Positions 51,240 through 59,846 of a stretch of 64,000 nucleotides of DNA are shown here, piece after piece. The position numbers were made by a program, and so were the translations under genes. The stretch covers positions 12,711 through 76,710 of the forward strand of contig JBBSAJ010000011.1 of the NCBI GenBank assembly GCA_038252405.1. Direction: 5' to 3'. The notes beneath the pieces were generated by a model. The model had not been told where the DNA came from. It ran no database searches and saw only the letters and a program-made list of their open reading frames with translations. Origin of the DNA: DATCDE01 sp038252405 (GTDB lineage: Bacteria; Actinomycetota; Actinomycetes; Prado026). The first letter of the stretch is position 1. The number at the start of each line of letters is the position of its first letter.

Positions 51240-51847
51240 CCAAGAATCCTCCGTCCAACCCGGTGGCGGCGTCGAACCCGGCGCCCCGGCCCGCGCGCAA
51301 CCCGGCCCCCCGGCCGGCGCTGCCCCGCCGCACGCTGGGCGCGCACGGCGACCAGCCGGCGGACGAGGGCGGCGGGCCGACCGACGTGGACGCCTGGGTG
51401 GCCGAGGCCCGCCGGCGGGCCGCCGAGCCGCAGGCCGCCGAGCCGGCTCCGCTGGCCGGAAGGGACGCGCTGCTGCCGCCCGTGGCGGAGGCGCCGGCGC
51501 GCCAGCCCGCCGCGGAGGAGCCGTCCCGGGCCCGGACCGGGCGGGCCACCATCCCGTCGCTGTCCGAGCTGATGCCGCGCAGCGTGCCGAGCGCGGTGCG
51601 GCCGCCGGCGCCGTCGGCTCCGGCACCGGCGGTGCCGTCCGGTCCGCCGGCCACGGTGAAGAAGCCGAAGAAGCACAAGCAGGACAAGGCGGCCAAGGGG
51701 CAGGACGCGGTGGCCGACCCACCGGTCGAGCTGGTCGTGCCGATCACCAAGTCGCTGCGCAAGCGGCTGCGGACCAAGGCGGCCACGAGCGGGATGACCC
51801 CGGAGGAGGCCACCGCGTTGCTGGTCTCGGTGTGGGTCGACGGCTGA
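51236..51847 (+). CDS. Disordered protein with ribbon-helix-helix-like C-terminus, partner of ParA
   Basis: A 203-residue protein. Residues 1-150 are Pro/Ala/Arg-rich and predicted disordered, with a short helical stretch DVDAWVAEARRRAAEPQAAE and a SLSELMPRSV motif. A Lys cluster (KKPKKHKQDKAAK) precedes an ordered end: VELVVPITKSLRKRLRTKAATSGMTPEEATALLVSVWV, which looks like a beta strand plus two helices (ribbon-helix-helix). Coupled to parA. By analogy with small partner proteins of cargo-positioning ParAs, it may activate the ATPase and link it to a cargo or DNA. Confidence 0.75.
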   Translation: MTKNPPSNPVAASNPAPRPARNPAPRPALPRRTLGAHGDQPADEGGGPTDVDAWVAEARRRAAEPQAAEPAPLAGRDALLPPVAEAPARQPAAEEPSRARTGRATIPSLSELMPRSVPSAVRPPAPSAPAPAVPSGPPATVKKPKKHKQDKAAKGQDAVADPPVELVVPITKSLRKRLRTKAATSGMTPEEATALLVSVWVDG

Positions 51848-51860
51848 GCCCGAGCCGTCG

Positions 51861-52523
51861 GTGAGCCCGGGGTCGGCCGTTGACGGGGCCGCGGCATTCG
51901 TCCCGGCCGGGGTCGGGCTGGACGGCCTGCGGGCGGCCGCCGTCGGCTGCCGCGGCTGCGAGCTGTTCGAGGGCGCCACCCAGACTGTGTTCTCGGCCGG
52001 GTCCGCGACCGCCCGGATCGCCCTGGTCGGCGAGCAGCCGGGCGACGTCGAGGACCGGCGTGGGCTGCCGTTCGTCGGGCCGGCCGGCCAGCTGCTCGAC
52101 CGGGCCATGGCCGACGCCGGTCTGGACCGGGCGAGCGCCTACGTGACGAACGCGGTCAAGCACTTCCGGTTCCGCAGCGAGGCCGGCGGGCGGCGCATCC
52201 ACCAGACCCCGGAGCTGGCGCACCTGACGGCCTGCGCCCCGTGGCTGCGGGCCGAGCTGTCCATCGTCGACCCGTGGGTGGTGGTGCTGCTCGGCGCGAG
52301 CGCGGGCAAGGCGCTGCTCGGGCCGTCGTTTCGGGTGACCGCGATGCGCGGCCGGCTGGTGCCGCGGACCGGCTGGGCCGACGAGCCGGCCGCGGTCCAC
52401 TCCGGCTGGTTCCTGGCCACCACCCACCCGTCCGCCGTGCTGCGCGCCGACGACCGCGAGGCCGCCTACGCCGCCCTGGTGAGCGACCTGCGCACCGCCA
52501 CCGCCGTCCTCGGGGGACGCTGA
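51861..52523 (+). CDS. udgX: Uracil-DNA glycosylase family protein, UdgX type
   Basis: A 220-residue glycosylase of the UDG family 4/5-like fold. It has GEQPGDVEDRRGLPFVGPAGQLLD (motif A), YVTNAVKHFRFR, and the UdgX-specific loop GGRRIHQTP with His114, the residue that forms a covalent bond with uracil-excised DNA in mycobacterial UdgX. C30-x2-C33 and a later Cys in ACAPWL with a His in VKHF probably hold the iron-sulfur cluster. Start is GTG at 51861, 13 bp after the previous stop. It extends the DNA-repair character of this locus. Confidence 0.88.
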   Translation: MSPGSAVDGAAAFVPAGVGLDGLRAAAVGCRGCELFEGATQTVFSAGSATARIALVGEQPGDVEDRRGLPFVGPAGQLLDRAMADAGLDRASAYVTNAVKHFRFRSEAGGRRIHQTPELAHLTACAPWLRAELSIVDPWVVVLLGASAGKALLGPSFRVTAMRGRLVPRTGWADEPAAVHSGWFLATTHPSAVLRADDREAAYAALVSDLRTATAVLGGR

Positions 52524-52529
52524 CCGCGG

Positions 52530-53810
52530 TCAGCCGGCAGGGGACTGGGCGTCGTAGCGGGCGAAGGCGGGGTAGCGGGCCGCCAGCAGCAGCACGCCGG
52601 CGATGCACAGCAGGCCACCGCTGACGATGGACACGGCCGGGGTGAACAGCTGGGCCACTGCGCCCGACTCGACGTCGCCGAGCCGCGGGCCGCCGGCCAC
52701 CACCACGATGAACACGCCCTGCAGCCGTCCGCGCAGCGCGTCCGGGGTGGCCACCTGCAGGATCGTCGTGCGGAACACCGCGCTCACCATGTCGGCCGCG
52801 CCGGCCACCGCCAGGAACGCCATCCCGACGACCAGCGTCCGGGTGAGCCCGAACGCCGCGATGGCCGCCCCCCAGACGATGATCGCGATGAGCACCGCGC
52901 GGCCCTGCCAGCGCACCCGGCTGAGGCCCCCGGAGAACAGCGCGGCCGCGAGCGCCCCGAACGCCGGCGCCGCCGCCAGCAGCCCTACGACCCCCGCTCC
53001 GCCTCCGTAGAACGTCTCGGCCACGGCCGGGAACAGTGCCCGCGGCATCCCGAACACCATGGCGACCAGGTCGACCGCGAACGCCATGAGCAGGATCCGC
53101 TGGCCCCTCAGGAACCGCAGCCCCTCGGCCACCATGGCCGGGCCGGCCCGCTCGTGCCCCCCACCCAGCGGCGGCAGCGAGGGCAGCCGCCAGGTCGCGT
53201 AGAGCGCCGCCCCGAAGGTCAGCAGGTCGGTGCCGTAGGCCGCCTGCGGCCCGAACAGGCCGTACACCGCGCCGCCCAGCAGCGGCCCGAGGGTGGAGCC
53301 CAGGTTGAAGGTCACCTGGCCGAGGGCGTTCGCGGCCGGCAGCAGGTCCAGCGGCAGCAGCCGCGGCACCACGGCGCCGCGGGCCGGGTTGTTCACCGCG
53401 AAGAACGCCGACTGCACGGCCACCACGGCGTACAGCAGCCCCACCGAGCGCAGCCCCATCAGCGCCTGCCCGAACAGCACCGCCGACATCACGGCCAGGC
53501 CCGACGACGTCACCAGCAGCAGCCGGCGCCGGTCCACGGCGTCCGCGATCGCCCCGCCGTACAGCCCGAACCCGACCAGCGGCACCAGCGCGAACAGCCC
53601 GACCAGGCCCACCGACAGCGACGACCCGGTGATCGCAAAGACCTGGATGGCGATGGCCACCGCGGTCATCTGCTGGCCCAGGTTGGACACGGTCAGCCCG
53701 ATCCACAGCCGCCGGTAGGCGGGCGAGACCCGCAGCGGGGTGACGTCCGCGACGACCGACCCGGCCAGCGCGCGCGCAGCCGGCCGGGACGGCCACCAGG
53801 ATCGGGACAC
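52530..53810 (-). CDS. MFS transporter
   Basis: A 426-residue twelve-helix carrier. After a short basic lead, PAYRRLWIGLTVSNLGQQMTAVAIAIQVF starts helix 1, and the loop 2-3 signature GGAIADAVDRRRLLLVTS is typical of drug/enterobactin-exporter-like MFS proteins. ARGAVVPRLLPLDLLPAANAL and RTTILQVATPDALRGRLQG are conserved in that subgroup. The substrate is unknown. GTG at 53810 is taken as start. It is convergent with udgX, 6 bp apart. Confidence 0.88.
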   Translation of the reverse strand: MSRSWWPSRPAARALAGSVVADVTPLRVSPAYRRLWIGLTVSNLGQQMTAVAIAIQVFAITGSSLSVGLVGLFALVPLVGFGLYGGAIADAVDRRRLLLVTSSGLAVMSAVLFGQALMGLRSVGLLYAVVAVQSAFFAVNNPARGAVVPRLLPLDLLPAANALGQVTFNLGSTLGPLLGGAVYGLFGPQAAYGTDLLTFGAALYATWRLPSLPPLGGGHERAGPAMVAEGLRFLRGQRILLMAFAVDLVAMVFGMPRALFPAVAETFYGGGAGVVGLLAAAPAFGALAAALFSGGLSRVRWQGRAVLIAIIVWGAAIAAFGLTRTLVVGMAFLAVAGAADMVSAVFRTTILQVATPDALRGRLQGVFIVVVAGGPRLGDVESGAVAQLFTPAVSIVSGGLLCIAGVLLLAARYPAFARYDAQSPAG

Positions 53811-53888
53811 GGCGTCAGGGTGCCATCCGCAAAACCGTTGTTCCCCGCCGGGTCGGCGACGTACCGTCGGAGGCACGCAGGAGAGGAG

Positions 53889-53939
53889 GTGGTCCGACAG
53901 TTGATCAGTGATCGGACGAGCGAGGTGGCTGTCCGCTAG
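53889..53939 (+). CDS. Possible 16-residue micropeptide
   Basis: GTG at 53889 follows an unusually strong ribosome site (GGAGAGGAG abuts it) and encodes VVRQLISDRTSEVAVR then TAG. It is followed by an inverted repeat at 53997-54056. It could be a leader peptide or micropeptide on a short RNA divergent from the MFS gene, but no downstream plus-strand gene is near. Conservation unknown. Confidence 0.35.
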   Translation: MVRQLISDRTSEVAVR

Positions 53940-53996
53940 CCGCCGGCTCCGGTGCGACCGGCCGCAGGGCGGTTGGCCAGTACCAGGCAGTCACCC

Positions 53997-54056
53997 GACC
54001 CGCGGGCGCCGGATTCGTCCTCCGGCTCTCCTGCCCCACGGCAGGGCCCGCGGGTC
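53997..54056. terminator. Long-loop inverted repeat, possible terminator
   Basis: GACCCGCGGGC (53997-54007) and complement (54046-54056), 11 bp with a 38-nt loop. It would end the short transcript with the micropeptide, or the convergent pdxH mRNA. The remainder of 53811-54110 shows no gene. Confidence 0.4.
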
Positions 54057-54110
54057 GCTGCTGCCCGGACCCCTGCTCGAAACCCGGCCGGACCCGGACG
54101 GACCCGGCCC

Positions 54111-54764
54111 TCACGGCGACAGGCGGGCGAGGGTCCACCCCAGGGCCGAGTCCGGGTCCCGGCGGTACCGCAGCCGGTCGTGCAGCCGGCTGGTCCGCCC
54201 CTGCCAGAACTCCAGCGACTCCGGCACCAGCCGCAACCCGCCCCAGTGCGGCGGCATCGGCACCGCGGTGCCGGCCGGGTACCGCGCCGCCACCGCGGCG
54301 ACCCGCTCCTCCAGCCAGCCCCGCGACGGGATCACCTCGGACTGCTCGCTGGCCCAGGCGCCGATCTGGGCGCCGTGCGGCCGCTGCGCGAAGTAGGACG
54401 CCGACTCCTGCGGGCCGACCCGCTCGACCGTGCCGGTGACGCCCACCTGCCGTTCGATCCCCACCCACGCGAACAGCAGGGCCGCCCTCGGGTTCGCCTC
54501 GAGGTCGCGGCCCTTGCGGGAGCGGTAGCTGGTGAACCACACGAACCCGCGCGCGTCGACCCCCTTGAGCAGCACGGTGCGGGCGGTCGGCTGGCCGTCG
54601 GGGTCGACCGTGGCCAGGACCATCGCGTTCGGCTCGGGGATCCCGGCCGCGACCGCGTCGGCCAGCCAACGGTGGAACTGCTCGACCGGGTCGGTGGCGA
54701 CGTCCTGCTCGGCCAGCCCCCGGTCGGCGTACTCGCGGCGCAGGGCGGCGAAGTCGTGCTCCAT
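54111..54764 (-). CDS. pdxH: Pyridoxine/pyridoxamine 5'-phosphate oxidase
   Basis: A 217-residue FMN enzyme that oxidises pyridoxine or pyridoxamine phosphate to PLP in vitamin B6 salvage. Signature blocks are PNAMVLATVDPDGQPTARTVLLKGVDARGFVWFT, YRSRKGRDLEANPRAALLFAW, the FAQRPHGAQIGAWAS region and the C-terminal WGGLRLVPESLEFWQGRTSRLHDRLRY motif. Length equals the family norm. ATG at 54764 gives a complete N-terminus. It is divergent from the citrate synthase gene, as often in actinobacteria. Confidence 0.95.
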   Translation of the reverse strand: MEHDFAALRREYADRGLAEQDVATDPVEQFHRWLADAVAAGIPEPNAMVLATVDPDGQPTARTVLLKGVDARGFVWFTSYRSRKGRDLEANPRAALLFAWVGIERQVGVTGTVERVGPQESASYFAQRPHGAQIGAWASEQSEVIPSRGWLEERVAAVAARYPAGTAVPMPPHWGGLRLVPESLEFWQGRTSRLHDRLRYRRDPDSALGWTLARLSP

Positions 54765-54949
54765 GGGCACGTTCCTAGCACCCCTGGGCACGACCCGTCG
54801 CCCGGACGGCGTCCGGACGGCGCACCCCTGCCACCCCACCCGCGATGTGCCAGGGGCTGCGCGAGCGTGGTGAGATGGGGGCCCTACCCACCGGTAGGCC
54901 CATTGACGAAATCGCCGGACACCCCCCGGTCAGAGCACAGGAGCGGCCC

Positions 54950-56065
54950 ATGTCGGACTTCAAGCCCGGCCTGGAGGGCGTCATCGCCTTCGAGACCGAG
55001 ATCGCGGAGCCGGACAGGGACGGTGGCTCGCTGCGCTACCGCGGCGTGGACATCGAGGACCTCGTGGGCCGGGTCTCCTACGGCAACGTGTGGGGCCTGC
55101 TCGTTGACAACGAGTTCAACCCGGGGCTGCCGCCGGCCGAGCCGTTCCCGATCCCGGTGCACTCCGGTGACGTCCGGGTGGACGTGCAGAGCGCGATCGC
55201 CATGCTCGCGCCGGCCTGGGGCCTGCACCCGCTGCTGGACATCGACGACACGGTCGCCCGCGAGGACCTGGCCCGGGTGTCGGTCATGGCCATGTCCTTC
55301 GTGGCGCAGTCCGCGCGCGGGATCGGCCTGCCGATGGTGCCGCAGAGCCGCATCGACGAGGCGCACACCATCGTCGAACGGTTCATGATCCGCTGGCGGG
55401 GCGAGCCGGACCCCAAGCACGTGCGGGCCGTCGACGCCTACTTCGTCTCCGCCGCCGAGCACGGCATGAACGCCTCGACGTTCACCGCAAGGGTCATCGC
55501 CTCGACCGGCGCGGACGTCGCGGCCTCGATCTCCGGCGCCGTCGGCGCCATGAGCGGCCCGCTGCACGGCGGGGCGCCGTCCAGGGTGCTCGGCATGATC
55601 GAGGAGATCGAGCGCACCGGCGACGCCGAGAGCTACGTGAAGTCGGTGCTCGACAAGGGCGACCGGCTGATGGGCTTCGGCCACCGGGTCTACCGGGCCC
55701 AGGACCCGCGGGCCCGGGTGCTGCGCCGCACCGCCCAGCAGCTGGGCGCCCCCCGGTTCGAGGCCGCCGAGGCGCTCGAGCAGGCCGCGCTGGCCGAGCT
55801 GCGCGCCCGCCGTCCGGACCGGGTGCTCGAGACCAACGTCGAGTTCTGGGCCGCCATCGTGCTGGACTTCGCCCAGGTGCCGGCGCACCTGTTCACCTCG
55901 ATGTTCACCTGCGCCCGGCTGGCCGGGTGGAGCGCGCACATCCTGGAGCAGAAGCGCACCGGCCGGCTGGTCCGCCCGTCCGCCCGGTACGTGGGCGCGG
56001 GGCCGCGCCAGCCCGAGGCCGTGCCCGGCTGGGGCCCGGACATGATCGAGCCGTCCTACCTGTAG
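54950..56065 (+). CDS. Citrate synthase 2 family protein
   Basis: A 371-residue type II-like citrate synthase of the actinobacterial CitA group. Recognisable are GVIAFETEIAEPDRDGGSLRYRGVDIEDL, the catalytic His region GPLHGGAPSRVLGMI, GFGHRVYRAQDPRARVL (second His) and the C-terminal Asp region with CARLAGWSAHILEQ. It condenses acetyl-CoA and oxaloacetate; whether it is the main enzyme or a methylcitrate-type paralogue is not decided by sequence. AGGAG at 54939-54943 supports the ATG at 54950. Confidence 0.9.
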   Translation: MSDFKPGLEGVIAFETEIAEPDRDGGSLRYRGVDIEDLVGRVSYGNVWGLLVDNEFNPGLPPAEPFPIPVHSGDVRVDVQSAIAMLAPAWGLHPLLDIDDTVAREDLARVSVMAMSFVAQSARGIGLPMVPQSRIDEAHTIVERFMIRWRGEPDPKHVRAVDAYFVSAAEHGMNASTFTARVIASTGADVAASISGAVGAMSGPLHGGAPSRVLGMIEEIERTGDAESYVKSVLDKGDRLMGFGHRVYRAQDPRARVLRRTAQQLGAPRFEAAEALEQAALAELRARRPDRVLETNVEFWAAIVLDFAQVPAHLFTSMFTCARLAGWSAHILEQKRTGRLVRPSARYVGAGPRQPEAVPGWGPDMIEPSYL

Positions 56066-56108
56066 CCCGGTAGCGGCCCCTGGGTCCGAGCCGCCGCGGG
56101 GCGGCACC

Positions 56109-56114
56109 TAGGCT
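56109..56114 (+). promoter_or_regulatory. -10 box of serC
   Basis: TAGGCT lies 40 nt before the serC ATG, implying a short 5' leader. Confidence 0.45.
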
Positions 56115-56154
56115 GGACGACGTCCCCGACCAGCCGCGAACCCTTGGGCCTGCC

Positions 56155-57303
56155 ATGAGCACCGACGCCGCCAGCACCGACCCCACCCAGATCGTCATCC
56201 CGGCTGATCTCCGGCCGGCCGACGGCCGGTTCGGCTCCGGGCCGAGCAAGGTCCGTGCCGAGCAGGTGGCGGCCCTGTCCGCGGTGGCCACCAGCTACCT
56301 GGGCACCTCGCACCGGCAGAAGACGGTGAAGAGCCAGGTCGGCCGGCTGCGCTCCGGCCTGCGCGAGATGTTCGGGCTGCCCGAGGGGCACGAGGTGGTG
56401 CTCAGCAACGGCGGCGCCACCGCCTTCTGGGACGCCGCGACGTTCGGCCTGATCCGGACCAAGAGCCAGCACCTGTCGTTCGGCGAGTTCGGCTCCAAGT
56501 TCGCAGCCGCCGCCAAGGCCGCGCCGTTCCTCGCCGACCCGACCGTCATCACCAGCGAGCCGGGTGACGCGCCGCGGTTCGCGCCCGAGCCCGGCGTGGA
56601 CGCCTACGCCAGCCCGCAGAACGAGACCTCGACCGGCGTGGCCGTGCCGGTGCGGCGGGTGGCCGGGGCGGACGACGGCGCCCTGATGGTGTGGGACGCG
56701 ACCTCCGGAGCGGGCGGCCTGCCCATGGACCCGGCCGAGTCCGACGTGTACTACTTCGCGCCGCAGAAGAGCTTCGGCTCGGACGGCGGGCTGTGGGTGG
56801 CCCTGATGAGCCCGGCCGCCATCGAGCGGGTCGCCGAGATCAGCGGCAGCGGCCGGTGGATCCCCGCCTTCTTGGACCTGCAGACGGCGGTCGACAACTC
56901 CCGGCTGGACCAGACGTACAACACCCCCGCGCTCGCGACCCTCTTCCTGATGGCCGAGCAGGTCGACTGGTTCAACTCCCAGGGCGGCCTGGACTGGTGC
57001 GTGCAGCGCACCTCCGAGTCGAGCGGCGCCCTGTACACCTGGGCCGAGAAGTCCGACTTCGCGACGCCGTACGTCGCCGACCCGGCGAAGCGGTCGCAGG
57101 TCGTCGGCACCATCGACCTGGACGACGCCGTCGACGCCACTGCCGTAGCCAGGGCGTTGCGAGCCAACGGGATCGTGGACACCGAGCCGTACCGCAAGCT
57201 GGGCCGCAACCAGCTGCGGATCGCCATGTTCCCGTCGGTCGACCCGGCCGACGTGCAGGCGCTCACGGAGTGCATCGACTTCGTCGTCGCGCAGCTGGGG
57301 TGA
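56155..57303 (+). CDS. serC: Phosphoserine transaminase
   Basis: A 382-residue PLP enzyme of the actinobacterial SerC group. After an extended lead, RFGSGPSKVRAEQVAAL starts the fold, LSNGGATAFWDAATFGL binds cofactor phosphate, D181 is in MVWDATSGAGG and the Schiff-base Lys is K205 in YFAPQKSFGSDGG. It converts 3-phosphohydroxypyruvate and glutamate to phosphoserine in serine biosynthesis and also serves vitamin B6 biosynthesis in some bacteria. Downstream MFS gene overlaps by GTGA. Confidence 0.95.
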   Translation: MSTDAASTDPTQIVIPADLRPADGRFGSGPSKVRAEQVAALSAVATSYLGTSHRQKTVKSQVGRLRSGLREMFGLPEGHEVVLSNGGATAFWDAATFGLIRTKSQHLSFGEFGSKFAAAAKAAPFLADPTVITSEPGDAPRFAPEPGVDAYASPQNETSTGVAVPVRRVAGADDGALMVWDATSGAGGLPMDPAESDVYYFAPQKSFGSDGGLWVALMSPAAIERVAEISGSGRWIPAFLDLQTAVDNSRLDQTYNTPALATLFLMAEQVDWFNSQGGLDWCVQRTSESSGALYTWAEKSDFATPYVADPAKRSQVVGTIDLDDAVDATAVARALRANGIVDTEPYRKLGRNQLRIAMFPSVDPADVQALTECIDFVVAQLG

Positions 57304-58490
57304 CCGCCGCCGCACCCAGCGGCAGCCCCGGGCCGCGCCTGGTCCGGGACCGGCTGACCTGGGCGGGCTACCTGCTGCTCGGGCTGTGGGCGTTCTTCCT
57401 CTACGGGTTCGGGCCCACCGTGCCGCTCGTGGGGGACGAGCTCGGGGTCAGCCGCGCGCTCAGCGGCCTGCACGGCACCGCGATGGCGGTGGGTGCCGTG
57501 GTGGCCGGGCTGGCCGGGACCGCGGTCGTCGCCCGGTTCGGGCGCCGGCTGGTGCTGTGGGGCGGCGCGCTGGGGATCAGCGCTGGGCTGCTGCTCTACG
57601 TGGGGGGAGGCGCCCTGCCGGTCACCCTCGCGGGGGCGCTGGTCGCCGGCACGGCCGGGTCGTTCCTGGTCAACACGGTCAACGCCGTCCTGGCCGACGA
57701 CCACGGGCTGGCGGCGCCGGCCGCGCTGTCCCAGGCCAACGCGACGGCCAGCGGCGTCGGCACGGTGGCCCCCCTCATCGTCGGGGCCGCGGTCGCCGTC
57801 GGGCTGGGCTGGCGGGCCGGCCTGCTCGTGCTGCTGCCGCTGACCGCCGCGGTGTACCTGTCCTTCCGCACCGTGCCGGTGCCGGAGCCGCTGCCGGTGC
57901 ACCACGACGCGCACCCCGGCGGGCTGCGACGGCTGCCGGGGGCGTTCTGGGTCAGCTGGGGCGTGCTGGTCTGCGTGATCGCCATCGAGTTCTGCCTGTC
58001 GCTGTGGTCCGGCGACCTGCTGCGCACCCGGTTCGCGCTGCCGTCCGGCTACGCGACGGCGTCCTGGGGCGCGGTGCTGGCCGGCATGACCGTCTCCCGG
58101 CTGCTGGGCAGCCGCTGGACGGCGCGGCACCACGTCGACGAGCTGCTGCTGCGCTCGCTGGGCGTCCTGCTCGTCGGCTTCACCGTGTTCTGGGCCGCCC
58201 CGGTGGCCTGGCTGGCCGTGGTCGGCCTGGTCGTGGCCGGCCTCGGCATGGGCCTGCAGTACCCGCTCACCATCGGGCGGGCGCTGCACGCTTCGGCCGG
58301 CCGGACCGACCTGGCCTCGGCCCGCGCCTCGCTGGGCGCCGGGCTCGCCGTGGGGCTGGGGCCGTTCACACTGGGCGCGCTGGCCGACTCGTTCAGCGTG
58401 CGGGCGGCGTTCCTGCTGGTGCCGGCGCTGGCGCTGGCCGCGATGGCCGGGCTGCTGGCCAGCCGCCGCCGGCTCGGCGTCACCGGCTGA
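57300..58490 (+). CDS. MFS transporter
   Basis: A 396-residue twelve-helix carrier of the CynX/NimT-like MFS branch. Helix 1 is GYLLLGLWAFFLYGFGPTVPLVGDELGVS; the loop 2-3 motif reads ARFGRRLVLWGGALG. Helix 7 starts WGVLVCVIAIEFCLSLWSGDLL. The substrate is unknown. GTG at 57300 overlaps the serC stop, so it is expressed with serC; a link to serine or B6 transport is possible but not shown. A perfect hairpin follows. Confidence 0.87.
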   Translation: MTAAAPSGSPGPRLVRDRLTWAGYLLLGLWAFFLYGFGPTVPLVGDELGVSRALSGLHGTAMAVGAVVAGLAGTAVVARFGRRLVLWGGALGISAGLLLYVGGGALPVTLAGALVAGTAGSFLVNTVNAVLADDHGLAAPAALSQANATASGVGTVAPLIVGAAVAVGLGWRAGLLVLLPLTAAVYLSFRTVPVPEPLPVHHDAHPGGLRRLPGAFWVSWGVLVCVIAIEFCLSLWSGDLLRTRFALPSGYATASWGAVLAGMTVSRLLGSRWTARHHVDELLLRSLGVLLVGFTVFWAAPVAWLAVVGLVVAGLGMGLQYPLTIGRALHASAGRTDLASARASLGAGLAVGLGPFTLGALADSFSVRAAFLLVPALALAAMAGLLASRRRLGVTG

Positions 58491-58534
58491 CCGCAGCGCG
58501 GTCGGCACACCCTGCGGCAGTCGGCGCAGCCTAT

Positions 58535-58572
58535 GGGGGATCGGCGCACCGTCGGCGCTACGCCGATCCCCC
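58535..58572. terminator. Hairpin terminator (repeat family 3, copy 2)
   Basis: GGGGGATCGGCG (58535-58546) and complement (58561-58572) with a 14-nt loop, between convergent MFS and methyltransferase genes. Flanks share GGCGCAGC and GGTGCGCC motifs with the element at 33111-33172. Confidence 0.8.
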
Positions 58573-58591
58573 AGCCGGTGCGCCGATCCGG

Positions 58592-59809
58592 TCAGCCGAG
58601 GACGGCGGCCAGCTCGTCGTCCAGCAGCCGGGCCAGCGCCGGGGTGACCTGCCAGGCCGCGGTGAGCTCGCGGTAGTGCGCCACCAGCTCGGGTGTGGGC
58701 GCGGCCCCGGTGCGGACCGCGCGGATCAGCGTGTTGCGCGGGGTGTGCCGGGAGGCCACGAACTCGACCACCTCCACCCGGTACCCGAGCAGCCGCAGCA
58801 GCGCGGCCCGCAGCGCGTCGGTGAACACGTCCGCGAACCGCTCCCGCAGGATCCCGTGCCGGGTCAACAGCCCGTACGGCGCGGGCGGCTGGTCCGCGGC
58901 GGCCAGCTGGCGCTGGACGTCGTTGTGGCAGCACGGCGCCGCGAGCACCAGCGGGGCCTGCCAGCGGACCGCGCGGGCCAGCGCCTCGTCGGTCGCGGTG
59001 TCGCAGGCGTGCAGCGCGAGGACGACGTCGGGGGCGGGCACGTCGGCGTCGCAGATGGTGCCCTGGACGAAGCGCACGTCGTCCGACCAGCCCAGCGACG
59101 CCGCGACCGCGGAGTTGTGCTCGCGGGCCTGGGCCTTGACGTCGACGCCGACCAGCTCGACCGGCAGGCCACGGGGACCGGCGAGGTGCCGGTAGGCCGC
59201 GAAGGTGAGGTAGGCGTTGCCGCAGCCGAGGTCGACGACGCGCACCGGCCGGTGCGGCAGCCGCTGCGGGTCGAGGACGGCGTCCAGGGCGCGCACGAAT
59301 TCCTCGACCTGGTGGTACTTGTCCTGCCGGGACGCCTTGACCCGGCCCTGGGCGTCGGTCACCCCGAGCGCGTGCAGGAACGGCTCGGCCGAGTCCACCA
59401 GCCGTGGCTTGCGGCGGTCGTGTGGCCGGTCGTGGGCCGGGGACACCGGCAGCTCGCGGGCCGCGGCGGCGCGGTGCACCTGGGCCGCACCCTTCTTGGT
59501 GACCCGCAGCTGCACGGTCGCCTCGACGGTGTCCAGGTGCCAGTTGCCGAACGGCTCGGCCAGCAGCTCGTCCACGGCGGTCGCCGCCTCCGGCCCGTAC
59601 GCGTGGTTGCGGGTGTGCGCCTGGGTGGCGTCCTGGGCGACCACCTGCAGCCGGCGGCCGGCCTTGAGGTCGACCGGTCGCAGCTCGACCCGGCGCCAGG
59701 TCGGGGGTGCGCCGCGCCGCCGTCCGCCGGCCACGGCGCGCAGCAGCCGGTCCGGGTCCAGGAGCAGCGGCCGCAGGTCGGCCAGGGCGTCGTCCAGGGG
59801 CTGGGGCAC
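58592..59809 (-). CDS. Class I SAM-dependent methyltransferase (Methyltransf_32-like)
   Basis: A 405-residue protein. The N-terminal ~170 residues (with RVTKKGAAQVHRAAA and HDRPHDRRKPRLV) lead to a Rossmann methyltransferase: VRVVDLGCGNAYLTFAAYRHL (motif I), ELVGVDVKAQAREHNSAVAA, VLALHACDTATDEALARA, then APCCHNDVQRQL. The DLGCGN and ACDTATD blocks are typical of the Methyltransf_32 family, whose eukaryotic relatives act on RNA. The substrate here is unknown. GTG at 59809 is the start; the gene is divergent from the aldo/keto reductase. Confidence 0.87.
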   Translation of the reverse strand: MPQPLDDALADLRPLLLDPDRLLRAVAGGRRRGAPPTWRRVELRPVDLKAGRRLQVVAQDATQAHTRNHAYGPEAATAVDELLAEPFGNWHLDTVEATVQLRVTKKGAAQVHRAAAARELPVSPAHDRPHDRRKPRLVDSAEPFLHALGVTDAQGRVKASRQDKYHQVEEFVRALDAVLDPQRLPHRPVRVVDLGCGNAYLTFAAYRHLAGPRGLPVELVGVDVKAQAREHNSAVAASLGWSDDVRFVQGTICDADVPAPDVVLALHACDTATDEALARAVRWQAPLVLAAPCCHNDVQRQLAAADQPPAPYGLLTRHGILRERFADVFTDALRAALLRLLGYRVEVVEFVASRHTPRNTLIRAVRTGAAPTPELVAHYRELTAAWQVTPALARLLDDELAAVLG

Positions 59810-59846
59810 ATGTGCATTCTGGCCCGACCGGTGGCAGGGTCGGTCC

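Noticed and set aside
50451..51847. Chromosomal parAB partition locus
   Set aside because: The partner lacks ParB's HTH and CTPase motifs and no parS-like GTTTCAC-type sites or oriC genes are nearby.
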